Of a stretch of 64,000 nt of DNA, positions 19,614-28,401 are shown piece after piece; position 1 is the stretch's first letter; each line of letters starts with the position of its first letter. This stretch comes from Parundibacterium terreum (GTDB taxonomy: Bacteria; Pseudomonadota; Gammaproteobacteria; Burkholderiales; Burkholderiaceae_D). The DNA is taken from NCBI RefSeq assembly GCF_014636315.1, contig NZ_BMED01000002.1, positions 124,001 through 188,000 of the forward strand. Reading direction: 5' to 3'. A model generated the notes under the pieces. It worked only from the letters and a program-made list of their open reading frames with translations. It was not told where the DNA came from and ran no database searches. The position numbers and the translations under genes are program-made.

Positions 19614-20603
19614 ATGAAAGACTTGAAGATAACGATAGTAGGCGCCGGTGCAGTAGGCGGCCTGATCGCAGCCAGGCTGGAGCATGCCGGCATCAGGACA
19701 TCGGTGCTGGCGCGCGGTGCGCATCTGGCCGCCATCCAGTCCAACGGCCTGAAGCTGCTGGAGCAAGAGCAGGAATTGACCAGCCATCCCAGGGCGGCGG
19801 CGTCCGCCGATGAACTCGGCGCGCAGGACATTGTCTTTCTATGTCTGAAGGCCCCGGCCCTGTTTGAATCGGTACAGTCATTGCAAGGCCTGATTTCCGC
19901 CGATACCGTGATCGTGCCGGCGATGAATGGCGTGCCTTGGTGGTTCATGGCGGGTATCCAGGGCCCATACGCCGACACCTGGCTAAAAACCACAGATCCG
20001 CAGCATAACCTGTCGGACTACCTGCCGCCTGCTCAAGTCCTGGGCTGTGTGGTCCATCTGGGATCGACGATACAGGGGCCGGGCGTGATACGGCGCGGCA
20101 TGGGCAATCAACTGATCATCGGCGAGCCGGATGGCAGCCGCTCCAGCCGCCTTGAACTGGTTGCAGGCCTGCTAGCGCAAGCCGGGTTCGAAGTAAAAGC
20201 CAGCGAGAACATCCGCCAGGATATCTGGACCAAGCTATGGGGCAATATGAACATGAATCCCATCAGCGCCCTTACCTCGTCAACGCTGGATGCAATACTG
20301 GATGACCCGCTGACCCATCAACTGGTGCTGGACATGATGGAAGAAGCAAAACGCATAGGCGAAAAAATAGGCATACAGTTGCCGATGGATGCGCGCGAAC
20401 GCACGGTCATCACCAGAAAACTCGGCGCCTTCAAGACCTCGATGCTGCAAGACCTGGAAGCCGGGCGCCAGATGGAAATCGATCCCATACTTGCAGTGGC
20501 GCACGAACTGGCGCAAGTAGTCGGCGTGGACACGCCCTTCATCAATGCGGTATTGGGCCTGGTGAGGCAGCGCGCCCGCAATGCCGGTCTGTATACCTAC
20601 TAA
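19614..20603 (+). CDS. panE: 2-dehydropantoate 2-reductase (ketopantoate reductase family)
   Basis: 329 residues from the ATG preceded by AGGGA five bases upstream; an ATG at 19584 or 19566 is also in frame and would overlap the pilin. The NADPH-binding motif is near the start: ITIVGAGAVGGLIAARL. Further family features are KAPALFESVQSLQGLI, the KLWGNMNMNPISALTSSTLD block and a C-terminal dimer-like domain ending DTPFINAVLGLVRQRA. The enzyme reduces ketopantoate to pantoate in pantothenate synthesis, upstream of PanC (which is in the window too). Related enzymes act on other 2-oxo acids, so the substrate is not certain. Confidence 0.9.
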   Translation: MKDLKITIVGAGAVGGLIAARLEHAGIRTSVLARGAHLAAIQSNGLKLLEQEQELTSHPRAAASADELGAQDIVFLCLKAPALFESVQSLQGLISADTVIVPAMNGVPWWFMAGIQGPYADTWLKTTDPQHNLSDYLPPAQVLGCVVHLGSTIQGPGVIRRGMGNQLIIGEPDGSRSSRLELVAGLLAQAGFEVKASENIRQDIWTKLWGNMNMNPISALTSSTLDAILDDPLTHQLVLDMMEEAKRIGEKIGIQLPMDARERTVITRKLGAFKTSMLQDLEAGRQMEIDPILAVAHELAQVVGVDTPFINAVLGLVRQRARNAGLYTY

Positions 20604-20622
20604 GAGTAAGGGAGTAAAAAAA

Positions 20623-20644
20623 ACGGCGATCAAATGATCGCCGT
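20623..20644. terminator. Bidirectional Rho-independent terminator
   Basis: Perfect 9-bp stem ACGGCGATC/GATCGCCGT with loop AAAT. On the minus strand eight T residues follow (plus AAAAAAAA just upstream), a strong end for the operon 20672-23687; on the plus strand the T-run is weak after panE. Confidence 0.8.
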
Positions 20645-20671
20645 CAGTTTTGTTGATGCAGAATCCGGCTC

Positions 20672-21907
20672 CTATTTCTTTGCCGCTTTCTCTATATAGC
20701 AGTTCTCGCGCAGGAAGCGCATTGCCCCGGTGTAATTGCTATCCCAGTCATCCATCAGGTAGTTATTCGCTTCTTCCACAAATTCTTCCCAGTCGGCCAA
20801 TAGGCTTTCCTGTTTTTCATGCGGTGCTGCGGTCTTGATGAAATCCGTCGCGGCATCCGGATTGAAGCCTTCATCGCGCAGCTTCTTCACCAGTTTCTTC
20901 GCACCGGCTTCGGTCAGGCTGGTTTTGGGTGGCAAGTCTGCCGACAGGCAAAGGAACAGGGTCAGCAGCGAATCGATATCGCTTTTCCCCTTCGTCACCT
21001 TGGTCCACTCCTTGGACACCAGCGCATCATATTCCGAGGTATCTTCTACTTCATAATCCCCCAGGAAATACCTGTCTTTCAGTTCATACACCAGCCTGTC
21101 CAGCGACATTTCCATATCCTGGATACGCGGCAGGTCACGCTCCCCGACTTCCTTCTGGATACGCTCTGCGATAGCGCGGTATTTTTCCGGTATCTCCGCC
21201 GCTTTTGCCTTCGCCGTCTTTCCGGCCTTTGGCACCTTCGATACCTTCGCACCTTTGGCCCGCATGCTGTCCAGCAGCGCCGCAAACTCCACCTGGTTCA
21301 ATACGCTGGTATCGGTCTTGCCTGCCAGCCGCAGCAACATCACTGTCCTGATCACGGATTCTGCATCGGCATCCTGTTCCTGCAGATCGGCCTTTTCCAT
21401 ACCCAGTTGCGCACCAAACCAGAAGCCTGCTTCTATCTCCAGCAAATTGGCCTTGCGCTGCGCCAGGGCTTTTTGATAGTCGATCTGGCTTTCCTTGCGG
21501 GACCAGAACTCCAGGAAATCTTCAACCCGGCCTTTTTCTTCACGGCCCAGCAATGCATACTCCGGCATCGCAAACAAGGCCTTGATCAGGCCGGAGCCAC
21601 CGCGCGACAGCGACAGAAAACTATTGTCGCGTATCAGCTTGGCGGCAAGCTGAAGATCGCCGTTCGACGTCTCCGACAAATACAAGCTCACCAGATTGAC
21701 AATGCGCTTGCGTGCCGTTTCTATCTCGGGCCGCAGATACTTGCTGCCAAAGGCCTCCGCAATCTGCACCATGCCCTTGGGCGCATCGGTTTCTATCGCT
21801 GCGATCTTGGCCTGGTCTATCACGCCTTGCTGAACGCCAAGCCGCAATGCCCTTTCAAAGAAAGGGCGATCTTCAAACAGGGAAACATTGAAAGTAGTAT
21901 CGGACAT
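20672..21907 (-). CDS. Unrecognised protein, last gene of the J-protein operon
   Basis: 411 residues from the ATG giving MSDTTFNVSLFEDRPFF; the frame runs on for five residues upstream. Not recognised. It is mostly charged helical sequence, with no signal peptide or transmembrane helix. A lysine- and alanine-rich segment (about residues 227-245) may be a linker. The C-terminal third is acidic. No enzyme motif was found. It is separated by 120 bases from the preceding gene of the operon and precedes a strong terminator, so it belongs to that transcript. Confidence 0.75.
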   Translation of the reverse strand: MSDTTFNVSLFEDRPFFERALRLGVQQGVIDQAKIAAIETDAPKGMVQIAEAFGSKYLRPEIETARKRIVNLVSLYLSETSNGDLQLAAKLIRDNSFLSLSRGGSGLIKALFAMPEYALLGREEKGRVEDFLEFWSRKESQIDYQKALAQRKANLLEIEAGFWFGAQLGMEKADLQEQDADAESVIRTVMLLRLAGKTDTSVLNQVEFAALLDSMRAKGAKVSKVPKAGKTAKAKAAEIPEKYRAIAERIQKEVGERDLPRIQDMEMSLDRLVYELKDRYFLGDYEVEDTSEYDALVSKEWTKVTKGKSDIDSLLTLFLCLSADLPPKTSLTEAGAKKLVKKLRDEGFNPDAATDFIKTAAPHEKQESLLADWEEFVEEANNYLMDDWDSNYTGAMRFLRENCYIEKAAKK

Positions 21908-22027
21908 TGATTGCCTTGGCATTCAGCCCTTATTCAAACAGGGGCATGGAAAGAGAAAGCGCCTCCCGCAGCCGGAGCCAGCGGTGGCGCATTGGAAAGA
22001 AGCAAAGCAGCTTCCGAAGACCGGCGC

Positions 22028-22789
22028 TTACAGCGCAGACTCTTCTTCGTCGCCCTTGTCTTCCTTCTCGTTCTTCGGTGCATCTTCGTCGTCCTCGTCC
22101 TTGGCCAGCATTTCGGCTTCGGCGTCTTCCAAGGCCTGGGCACTATTCTGGTAACGGGTGCGCAATTTCAGCAATACTTCCCTGAACAGTTCCGGCAACT
22201 GGAAGCGCAGGATGTAGGTCACTTCCATCCAGTCATGGTCGATCACATTGGCCATGTCCTGCGGCGACAGCGACGCATCGGTATCGCCGCTCAGGTTCAT
22301 CAGATCATCGTCGATAGCCTGGGTCTTGACTTCATCGCCGTATTCAAACAGATCAAAAGTGCCATAGCGGTAGAAGTGTTCCACGCGCTTGGTGCGCTCG
22401 GACAGGTAATCGACCAGCGCATCGTAGCCGCCATCCAGTTCACCGATCTCGTACAGGAACTCGGCCGGATCTGCGCCTTCGCGGAAGATGACGGAATTGA
22501 TCATGCCGCGCAATTGCTCATGGCTAAGATCGCCATAACGCTTCTCAAGCACAACCGCTTTGGCGAACTGCTCAGGCGTCACCAGCAGGTTGACCAGGGA
22601 TTCCTTCGATGTGTCGTATTCACGGATGATCGCCAGCAAGTCCTTGGCAGGAAACTCATCCAGCGCCGCCACCAGTGCGTGATCACCCTCCGTTTCCGCC
22701 ATCGTCGCCAATGCCGATTCCGCACCGACTATATCGCCTATCTTGACCAGGCTTTGCGCCTCTATCAGCGCCGGAAAATTTGTCTTCAT
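22028..22789 (-). CDS. Unrecognised acidic protein in the J-protein operon
   Basis: 253 residues. Not recognised. The N-terminal two thirds look like alpha-helical repeats (LVAALDEFPAKDLLAIIREY, LRGMINSVIFREGADPAEFL); the C-terminus is a highly acidic tail (about 218-253, Asp/Glu/Lys-rich: EDDEDAPKNEKEDKG). No signal peptide. Stop and start distances (41 bases after the 193-residue gene) fit co-transcription with the J-domain gene. The acidic tail resembles those of chaperones and histone-like factors in composition only; no function is claimed. Confidence 0.75.
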   Translation of the reverse strand: MKTNFPALIEAQSLVKIGDIVGAESALATMAETEGDHALVAALDEFPAKDLLAIIREYDTSKESLVNLLVTPEQFAKAVVLEKRYGDLSHEQLRGMINSVIFREGADPAEFLYEIGELDGGYDALVDYLSERTKRVEHFYRYGTFDLFEYGDEVKTQAIDDDLMNLSGDTDASLSPQDMANVIDHDWMEVTYILRFQLPELFREVLLKLRTRYQNSAQALEDAEAEMLAKDEDDEDAPKNEKEDKGDEEESAL

Positions 22790-22830
22790 TGTCGTCCTAA
22801 ATAATTCTGTTTGATTCTGCTTAGTTCTAT

Positions 22831-23412
22831 TTAATCTTTACGGTCGAAACCTTGTTCCACCAGCCAGTCAGCCCCGGCCTCTTCCAGGTCTTGCTGGTCT
22901 TCATCGTACTCGTCGCCGCTGCCGTTGCGGGTATCGACGTGGTAGCGGCCCTCATTGGCTTCGCTGTCGTCTTCATCTTCCTCTTCATGCTCTTCGACAT
23001 TGGAGGGGCTGTTGGCGCGCGATTTGCCGCTTTTGTTCAGATATTCCAGGCAGGCAGCAGTCACCATGAACTGATCACCATCGACATTATCCAACACAAT
23101 CGCACTCAATTTCTCGGCCCATGCTTCCAGCACGACGCTGGACTTCAGTTCTTTCCATGAAGGAAATCTATTTGGCTCTTTCGACGCCAGCACTTCGAGT
23201 ACCAAAGGATTCAAGAATTTCATGCCGCCGTGAAAAGCTACCGCAATCATTTCGGGATTGCTCTTCAGCATGGGCAGCAGCAGCGGCACTTCGCCACGCT
23301 TGGTCATCAGGCGCTTGCGCAATATATCGTTGCCTTCGGAATCGCTACGCAAGTCCTCCAGTTCCGCATCATACGCCGATGCCAGGGCTTCAAAAAATTG
23401 TGACAACTTCAC
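22831..23412 (-). CDS. Unrecognised acidic protein, coupled to the J-domain gene
   Basis: 193 residues from a GTG start with AGGAG seven bases upstream, overlapping the J-protein stop (GTGA). Not recognised. An N-terminal globular part (KLSQFFEALASAYDAELEDL, PLLLPMLKSNPEMIAVAFHG) is followed by a long acidic, apparently unstructured region (about 140-180, EEHEEEDEDDSEANEG) and a final helix ending EAGADWLVEQGFDRKD. The overlap argues that it is made together with the J-domain protein; binding to it is a reasonable but untested inference. Confidence 0.8.
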   Translation of the reverse strand: MKLSQFFEALASAYDAELEDLRSDSEGNDILRKRLMTKRGEVPLLLPMLKSNPEMIAVAFHGGMKFLNPLVLEVLASKEPNRFPSWKELKSSVVLEAWAEKLSAIVLDNVDGDQFMVTAACLEYLNKSGKSRANSPSNVEEHEEEDEDDSEANEGRYHVDTRNGSGDEYDEDQQDLEEAGADWLVEQGFDRKD

Positions 23413-23687
23413 TGCACTACTCCTGATAAATAATTCTTCCAAATTTCTGTTGCGGTCTGCAGGGGATCTTCCAGCAGGTTGCGCCGCCGATTTTCATCGT
23501 AGGCGGCGCGGGCAGCCTCGTCCGACAGGACATCATAGGCTTCCCTGATCTCGCGGAATTTTTCTGGTGCGATTTCCGATGTATTCCTGTCCGGGTGAAA
23601 TTCGGCAGCCTTCTGCCTGAATGCTTTTTTTACCTCTGACAGCGGTGCTGTGCTCGATATTCCCAAAACAAAGTAATAGTCTTTCAT
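23409..23687 (-). CDS. J-domain protein (DnaJ-like co-chaperone), 92 residues
   Basis: Short protein consisting almost entirely of a J domain: KDYYFVLGISSTAPLSEVKK, then the HPD motif (residues 31-33 in EFHPDRNTS) that stimulates DnaK ATPase, and YDVLSDEAARAAYDENRRR. It lacks the Gly/Phe, zinc and substrate domains of DnaJ, so it is a class C type that targets DnaK through partners. It is first of a four-gene operon with three unrecognised proteins. A TATAAT -10 (23732-23737, minus strand) and a GAGGG ribosome site precede it. Confidence 0.92.
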   Translation of the reverse strand: MKDYYFVLGISSTAPLSEVKKAFRQKAAEFHPDRNTSEIAPEKFREIREAYDVLSDEAARAAYDENRRRNLLEDPLQTATEIWKNYLSGVVQ

Positions 23688-23731
23688 GCACCCTCTTTAA
23701 ATTTCAATAATGGCAATATCCTGCCCCATGC

Positions 23732-23737
23732 ATTATA
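23732..23737 (-). promoter_or_regulatory. Probable -10 element of the J-protein operon
   Basis: The minus strand reads TATAAT exactly, about 45-50 bases before the J-protein start codon. A good -35 hexamer at 17 bases is not clear. A heat-shock promoter motif was looked for and not found. Confidence 0.45.
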
Positions 23738-23911
23738 AAAGCCCCGCATCTTAACATCGCTGGCACTAAAACGATAAGGCCGGAACGCATTTCCTTGGCA
23801 TCAAGAAGATGATTCTACAAAAAGAAGGGAAGATAGAGGAAGTTGCAAGAGCATGGCATGATTTCAACGAAAACCGGCTATCGTCAAAACAGTGTTGCTG
23901 AAAAAGCAAAT

Positions 23912-23944
23912 CCGGGCCATTTACAATACAAGTAAATGGCCCGG
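23912..23944 (-). terminator. Rho-independent terminator of the 121-residue membrane protein gene
   Basis: Perfect 13-bp inverted repeat CCGGGCCATTTAC/GTAAATGGCCCGG with a 7-base loop. On the minus strand it is followed by ATTTGCTTTTTC. It lies 22 bases after the stop of the gene at 23967. Confidence 0.8.
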
Positions 23945-23966
23945 TTTGATGTGGAATTTTAGGGGC

Positions 23967-24332
23967 TTAAGCCTGTTTTCTGCGGGCTATGTAAGCAATT
24001 GCGGCAATCAGCAAGACTACCGGCAGCACAACCGGGGCCAAGGCCAGCAACACGATCAGCAGGATGAAGGCGAACAGCCCCATCAGGAACAGCGATACTC
24101 CGGCCAATACCGCGCCGACTATCACCAGCGCGAAGACCGCAGCAACCAGGCCTATCACCATCCCGCCAAATGCAAAACCGGCGCCGGCGATGCCATCAAC
24201 AGAGTCCCCATCTACCGTCACGGCCCAGTTGGCGTCGTGGCCGCCGAACGACAGCAAGGCGCCGACTGCCAAAGCGGCAATAACAAGCAGCACTGCAAAG
24301 CTCAACAAGTAGTTACGTGTCCTGGTGTTCAT
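23967..24332 (-). CDS. Small hydrophobic membrane protein, unknown function
   Basis: 121 residues, strongly hydrophobic. Three or four membrane segments: about 8-28 (LLSFAVLLVIAALAVGALLS), 48-72 and 75-112 (one long or two short helices: FLMGLFAFILLIVLLALAPV). It is rich in Ala, Val, Leu and Gly. A Lys-Gln-Ala tail follows ARRKQA. No family recognised. It has its own terminator and an AAAAGGA ribosome site, so it is probably monocistronic. A TACAAT -10-like hexamer lies 22-27 bases before the start. Confidence 0.75.
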   Translation of the reverse strand: MNTRTRNYLLSFAVLLVIAALAVGALLSFGGHDANWAVTVDGDSVDGIAGAGFAFGGMVIGLVAAVFALVIVGAVLAGVSLFLMGLFAFILLIVLLALAPVVLPVVLLIAAIAYIARRKQA

Positions 24333-24726
24333 GGTGGATATCCTTTTATTGTATGGCCCATATTTTTGTCGTAATCAGCTAGCCATGTTTGTCTGATCCG
24401 ATGTAAGCATCTTACGAAAACCTGCTTTCCTCCTCAATTGAACTGCGACAGAACGACGGAACACATGGATAAAGTGATAAAAACACGGATAGCCGTAGCA
24501 ATTCGGGGATAAAACGCCGGGAAATCGCGTTTTTCAGCCAATAAAAGCCGGAGGTTACAAAAATTTCCGCAAAAACACTTCCATCAAGGAACTGTTTTAC
24601 ACTTCTCATGTCCATCTGTTTCCGACTGGAGCTTTAGTTAGGAAAATTAGTCAGGAAAATTATTATTAGACTTGCCGCGTAGATCACCATCACGAGGCAG
24701 GCGATTACCCCCTCCGAGAGAACCCA
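24333..24726. other. Divergent intergenic region, nothing else recognised
   Basis: About 390 bases between the small membrane protein gene and the S9 peptidase gene. Open frames here are short and lack ribosome sites. It must hold the promoters of both genes. No repeat, RNA element or known operator was identified. Confidence 0.4.
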
Positions 24727-27429
24727 ATGACGCCAAGATTACTATCTGCCAGTGTAGCGCTGGCATGGGCAGCCTTTGCAGGCATCAGCCTCAGCCATGA
24801 CTACGCACATGCAGCCACATCGCCCGCCTCCACGACCGCTGCACCTCTGGCCCGCCTGAAGCCCAGCGAACTGACACTGGAACGCCTGTACCGCTCCAAG
24901 AGCTACGCAGGACAAGCTGCACGCGATCTGCATTTCAGCGAAGACGGGCGTTATCTGGCTTATCTATGGAACCCTTTCGGGGAAAACGGCAGCGACTTGT
25001 ATGTCTATGACACGCAAACCGGGCTCAGCACGCGCATCACCTCCCCCGCCATCATGAAGGCCTACGATTCACCGGAAGATCTGGAGCGTTACAATAAAAA
25101 GGGCCTGCAAAAGGAACGTGAAGAAGCAGAACGCCAGGCCAAGGCTGAAGCGCAAGCCGCTTACCTGCGTGGCGAAAAAGTGGACCTGTACCAATGGGAA
25201 ACCGCCGCACTGGAAGTGCTGAAGCGCGAACAGGCTGAGAAAAAGGCCAAGGACGCCGCCAAGAAGCTGGAGCTGGACGCTGAAGCAGCCAAGGAAAAGG
25301 TTGCTGCAGCCGCCGCCAGGAAAGACGGCAAGAGCGAGGCAGAAATCGCAGAAGCCGACCGCAAGGCCGACGACGCAGAAAAGAAAGCCGCCAAGCTCAG
25401 CGACAAGCCCAAGGAATTGTGGGAATTGCGCGATGACCTGAAGAAGAAACTGGAAAAAGAAAAGCTGAAGCCCAGCGACCTGTATCCAGGCGTAGAAGAC
25501 CTGGTATGGGCGAAGAGCCGTAATGAACTCATCTTCCAGTATCGCGGTGACCTGTTCCGCCTGAGCCTGGCCGATGGCAAGATCGAGCCTCTGACGCAGA
25601 CCGGCCGGCTGAAACGCATCGTCTCTTACAACGCGGACGACAGCGGCTATCTGTATATGGACGATAAGCGCATCTACAGCGCCCGCTTCGATCGCGGCAC
25701 TGTCGTGCAACTGAACCGCGAATTGTGGAACCCGGACGACGAAGAAAAGAAATACAAGATCACCGACACGGTGCTCAGCGAAAACAAGCAGTGGATGGCG
25801 ATTTCTGCAGAGGCGCCTGAGCCCAAGCCTGAAGGTGATGCCAAGCCTGCCCCGGCCGAACGCCAGGTAGAAATCATGAACTACAACAGCCGCTTTGCCA
25901 CCGCCAAGAAAGTCTCGCGCGAAGTCTCTGACGACAAGCGCAAGGTACTGGCATCGGCGCTGTATATACGCCGCGTAGCAGACGTTTCCGCGAAACAGCC
26001 GGAGCCGGTATTTACCAATGCCGGCGGCGACGTCTGGTTTGAAATGAGCAAAGTGACCTGGGCCAAGGATGGCAGCCGCTATACCTTCTCCACCTGGGAA
26101 CGCGAAAAGGAACTGCTGCGCATTTATGTCGGCAAAGCTGAAGAAGGCGTGAAGCCCGCCATGGTTTTCGAGCGCAGGGGCAAGGTTGGCCATGAGGTGG
26201 TCAACGTATTGTCGCCGCGCTTCACACCGGATGGCAGCAAGCTGATCGCCATCCTGGATGAAGACGGCTTCCGCCAGCCTTACGTGATCGATACCGGCAA
26301 TGGCAGCGCGCATGCCATCGTCAAGGGTAGTTTCGAAACGCACCATATCGTCGGCTTTACGCCGGATAGCAAAACGATGTTCGTCGCTGCCAACCGCGAC
26401 GATTTTGCGGCGATGAATCTGTACAGCGTGGACCTGTCCAACGGCAATATGAAGGCCCTGGGCCAGGCGGGAGACTACCACCGCACGACCACCGTGTCGG
26501 AAGACGGCCAACGCATTGCGACGATGGCAGGCCAGTGGTCGCACCGTCCGGAATTGCAGTACCTGGACCTTGCCAAAGCCAACCACCGCACATTGACGCA
26601 AAGCCATGACCCGGCTTGGGCCCAGGTTGACCTGATGCGTCCTGAACGCTTCCACTATACGAACCGCCACGGCGACACTATCCAGGCCTATGCCTTCAAG
26701 CCGGCCAACTGGAGCGCCAGCGACCACCGCCCTGCCGTGGTGTATACCTATGGCGGCCCCTTGAACGACAGGCATACCGTGGAGACCGACAGCTTCCAGC
26801 AAACCGCCTACCTGTTCGGCATGTATATGGCGGCAAAGCACGGCTACGTGATGGTGGCGGTTGATCCGCGCGGCCACTCCGATTACGGCCGCCGCTTCAG
26901 CGATGCCAACTGGGAACAGCCTGGCAAACCACAAACCGAGGATCTGGAAGACCTGGCCAAGTACATGGGCAACAAACTGGGTGTGGACGGCAAGCGCATA
27001 GGCCTGACAGGCTGGAGCTTCGGCGGCTTCCAGACCCAGTACACGATGTACACCAGCCCTGATACCTTCGCCGCCGGCATCGCGGGTGCGGGGCCGACAG
27101 AATGGGAAAACTACAATAGCTGGTATAGCGGCCGCACGATAGGCAAGACTGAACGCAATAAACCGACCCTGCGCCGCTTCTCCCTGTTGCCGCTGACCGC
27201 AGGCCTGAAAAAACCGCTGATGCTGGTACACGGCATGCAGGATCCTAACGTGCTGTATCAGGATACGGTGAATGTGTATCGCGCGTTGCTGGAAAACGGC
27301 AAGGAAAACCTGGTTGACCTGTTCCTCGACCCGGATGGAGAACATGGGCTGGGCGGCGTGGTCAAACCCAAGGCGCTGCACAAGAAGTATGAAAGCTTCT
27401 TCCTGGAACACCTGGGGGAAGGCCGCTAG
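24727..27429 (+). CDS. S9 family prolyl oligopeptidase-type serine peptidase with coiled-coil insertion
   Basis: 900 residues, exported (signal peptide to about residue 30, SHDYAHAATS). An N-terminal beta-propeller is interrupted by a helical Lys/Ala/Glu-rich stretch (about residues 115-250) that should form a coiled coil. The C-terminal alpha/beta hydrolase domain holds the catalytic triad: Ser764 in GWSFGG, Asp839 in GMQDPNV and His873 in GEHGLGG. The oxyanion region PAVVYTYGGP is present. It would cleave peptides in the periplasm. The usual DPP-IV/acylaminoacyl peptidase motif is GWSYGG; Phe replaces Tyr. Single gene, strong terminator downstream. Confidence 0.93.
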   Translation: MTPRLLSASVALAWAAFAGISLSHDYAHAATSPASTTAAPLARLKPSELTLERLYRSKSYAGQAARDLHFSEDGRYLAYLWNPFGENGSDLYVYDTQTGLSTRITSPAIMKAYDSPEDLERYNKKGLQKEREEAERQAKAEAQAAYLRGEKVDLYQWETAALEVLKREQAEKKAKDAAKKLELDAEAAKEKVAAAAARKDGKSEAEIAEADRKADDAEKKAAKLSDKPKELWELRDDLKKKLEKEKLKPSDLYPGVEDLVWAKSRNELIFQYRGDLFRLSLADGKIEPLTQTGRLKRIVSYNADDSGYLYMDDKRIYSARFDRGTVVQLNRELWNPDDEEKKYKITDTVLSENKQWMAISAEAPEPKPEGDAKPAPAERQVEIMNYNSRFATAKKVSREVSDDKRKVLASALYIRRVADVSAKQPEPVFTNAGGDVWFEMSKVTWAKDGSRYTFSTWEREKELLRIYVGKAEEGVKPAMVFERRGKVGHEVVNVLSPRFTPDGSKLIAILDEDGFRQPYVIDTGNGSAHAIVKGSFETHHIVGFTPDSKTMFVAANRDDFAAMNLYSVDLSNGNMKALGQAGDYHRTTTVSEDGQRIATMAGQWSHRPELQYLDLAKANHRTLTQSHDPAWAQVDLMRPERFHYTNRHGDTIQAYAFKPANWSASDHRPAVVYTYGGPLNDRHTVETDSFQQTAYLFGMYMAAKHGYVMVAVDPRGHSDYGRRFSDANWEQPGKPQTEDLEDLAKYMGNKLGVDGKRIGLTGWSFGGFQTQYTMYTSPDTFAAGIAGAGPTEWENYNSWYSGRTIGKTERNKPTLRRFSLLPLTAGLKKPLMLVHGMQDPNVLYQDTVNVYRALLENGKENLVDLFLDPDGEHGLGGVVKPKALHKKYESFFLEHLGEGR

Positions 27430-27497
27430 AAAGACCGCTAGCACAGCAGGCAGGTCTCCTCCTGTGTAACTGCAAGCACCAGCCAGAGTCTTGGAAC

Positions 27498-27543
27498 AAA
27501 GGGTGCTGTTGATCATCTGATTATGATCAACGGCACCCTTTTT
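27498..27543 (+). terminator. Rho-independent terminator after the S9 peptidase gene
   Basis: Stem of about 19 bases (AAAGGGTGC and GTTGATCAT with the complement ATGATCAAC and GCACCCTTT, one mismatch) around a six-base loop, then TTTTT. It is 68 bases after the stop codon. Confidence 0.85.
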
Positions 27544-27713
27544 CATTGCAACTATGTTTTTTTTGCATCGGTGCGCGCGCAGATGCTGTACCGGTACAAT
27601 TTGAGAAAACTGTATCGCGACATAGAGACTGTCTACCACTATGATGAACTGAAATCGAAGCTTGCTTCCTTCTGTAGCGCCAGCGGCTTCATTCTTACCC
27701 GGAGAAAACAGCC

Positions 27714-28355
27714 ATGCACATCGCCATTCTCACCTTTGAAGGCTTTAACGAACTCGATTCCCTGATTGCCTATGGGATGCTAAGCCGCATTTCGCTGCTG
27801 GGCGACACCAACTGGAAAGTCAGTATCGCCAGCCCGTCCGCACGCGTTACCTCGATGAATGGCCTGAGCATAGACGCGCATATCGGACTGGAAGAAGCCA
27901 GCCAGGCTGATGCCGTGCTGATAGGCAGTGGGAGAAGAACCCGCGAGGTCGCCAATGATGCTTCCATCATGAGCCGCATACAACTGGACCCGGCGCGCCA
28001 ACTGGTCGCCGCGCAGTGCTCCGGCACCTTCTTGATGGCAAAGCTGGGCGTGCTGGGCAAGACGCCAGCCTGCACCGACACTACCAGCAAACCCTGGGTG
28101 CAAGAAGCCGGGGTCAACATCTTGAACCAGGCTTTCTTCGCCAGCGGCAATATAGCAACTGCAGGCGGTTGCCTGTCTGCACAATACCTTTCTGCCTGGA
28201 TGCTGGCGCGCCTGAAAGGCATCAAGGAAGCAAAAGAGGTAATGCATTATTTCGCGCCGGTCGGCGAGAAAGAAGAATATGTCGCGCGGGCCCTTTCCCA
28301 TATCGCGCCACACATAAACGAGCACACGAGCGGCTTGAAGGAACTGGCAACGTGA
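27714..28355 (+). CDS. DJ-1/PfpI family protein
   Basis: 213 residues, class I glutamine amidotransferase-like fold. The nucleophile elbow is AAQCSGTF with Cys102. The N-terminal strand reads MHIAILTFEGFNELDSLIAY, with the family's conserved acidic residue near position 13. A C-terminal extension contains SAWMLARLKGIKEAKEV. DJ-1/PfpI members include glyoxalases, peptidases, isonitrile hydratases and chaperones; the sequence here is closest by eye to the ThiJ/PfpI type with no further class. Followed after 46 bases by a GNAT gene, perhaps as one transcript. Confidence 0.9.
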   Translation: MHIAILTFEGFNELDSLIAYGMLSRISLLGDTNWKVSIASPSARVTSMNGLSIDAHIGLEEASQADAVLIGSGRRTREVANDASIMSRIQLDPARQLVAAQCSGTFLMAKLGVLGKTPACTDTTSKPWVQEAGVNILNQAFFASGNIATAGGCLSAQYLSAWMLARLKGIKEAKEVMHYFAPVGEKEEYVARALSHIAPHINEHTSGLKELAT

Positions 28356-28401
28356 GCGACGTGAGCCCTTGCAGATGTAATCAGAGAGGATGAAATCCGC
28401 C

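Noticed and set aside
20819-21910. A 363-codon plus-strand frame opposite the unrecognised 411-residue gene
   Set aside because: The minus frame has ordinary amino acid use, a start matched to operon direction and a downstream terminator; the plus frame is rich in His, Gln and Arg as expected of an antisense shadow.
25069-27639. An 856-codon open frame on the minus strand opposite the S9 peptidase gene
   Set aside because: It lies antisense to a gene with an intact catalytic triad and family motifs. Its translation has no domain and is biased by the codon use of the real strand, so it is a shadow.
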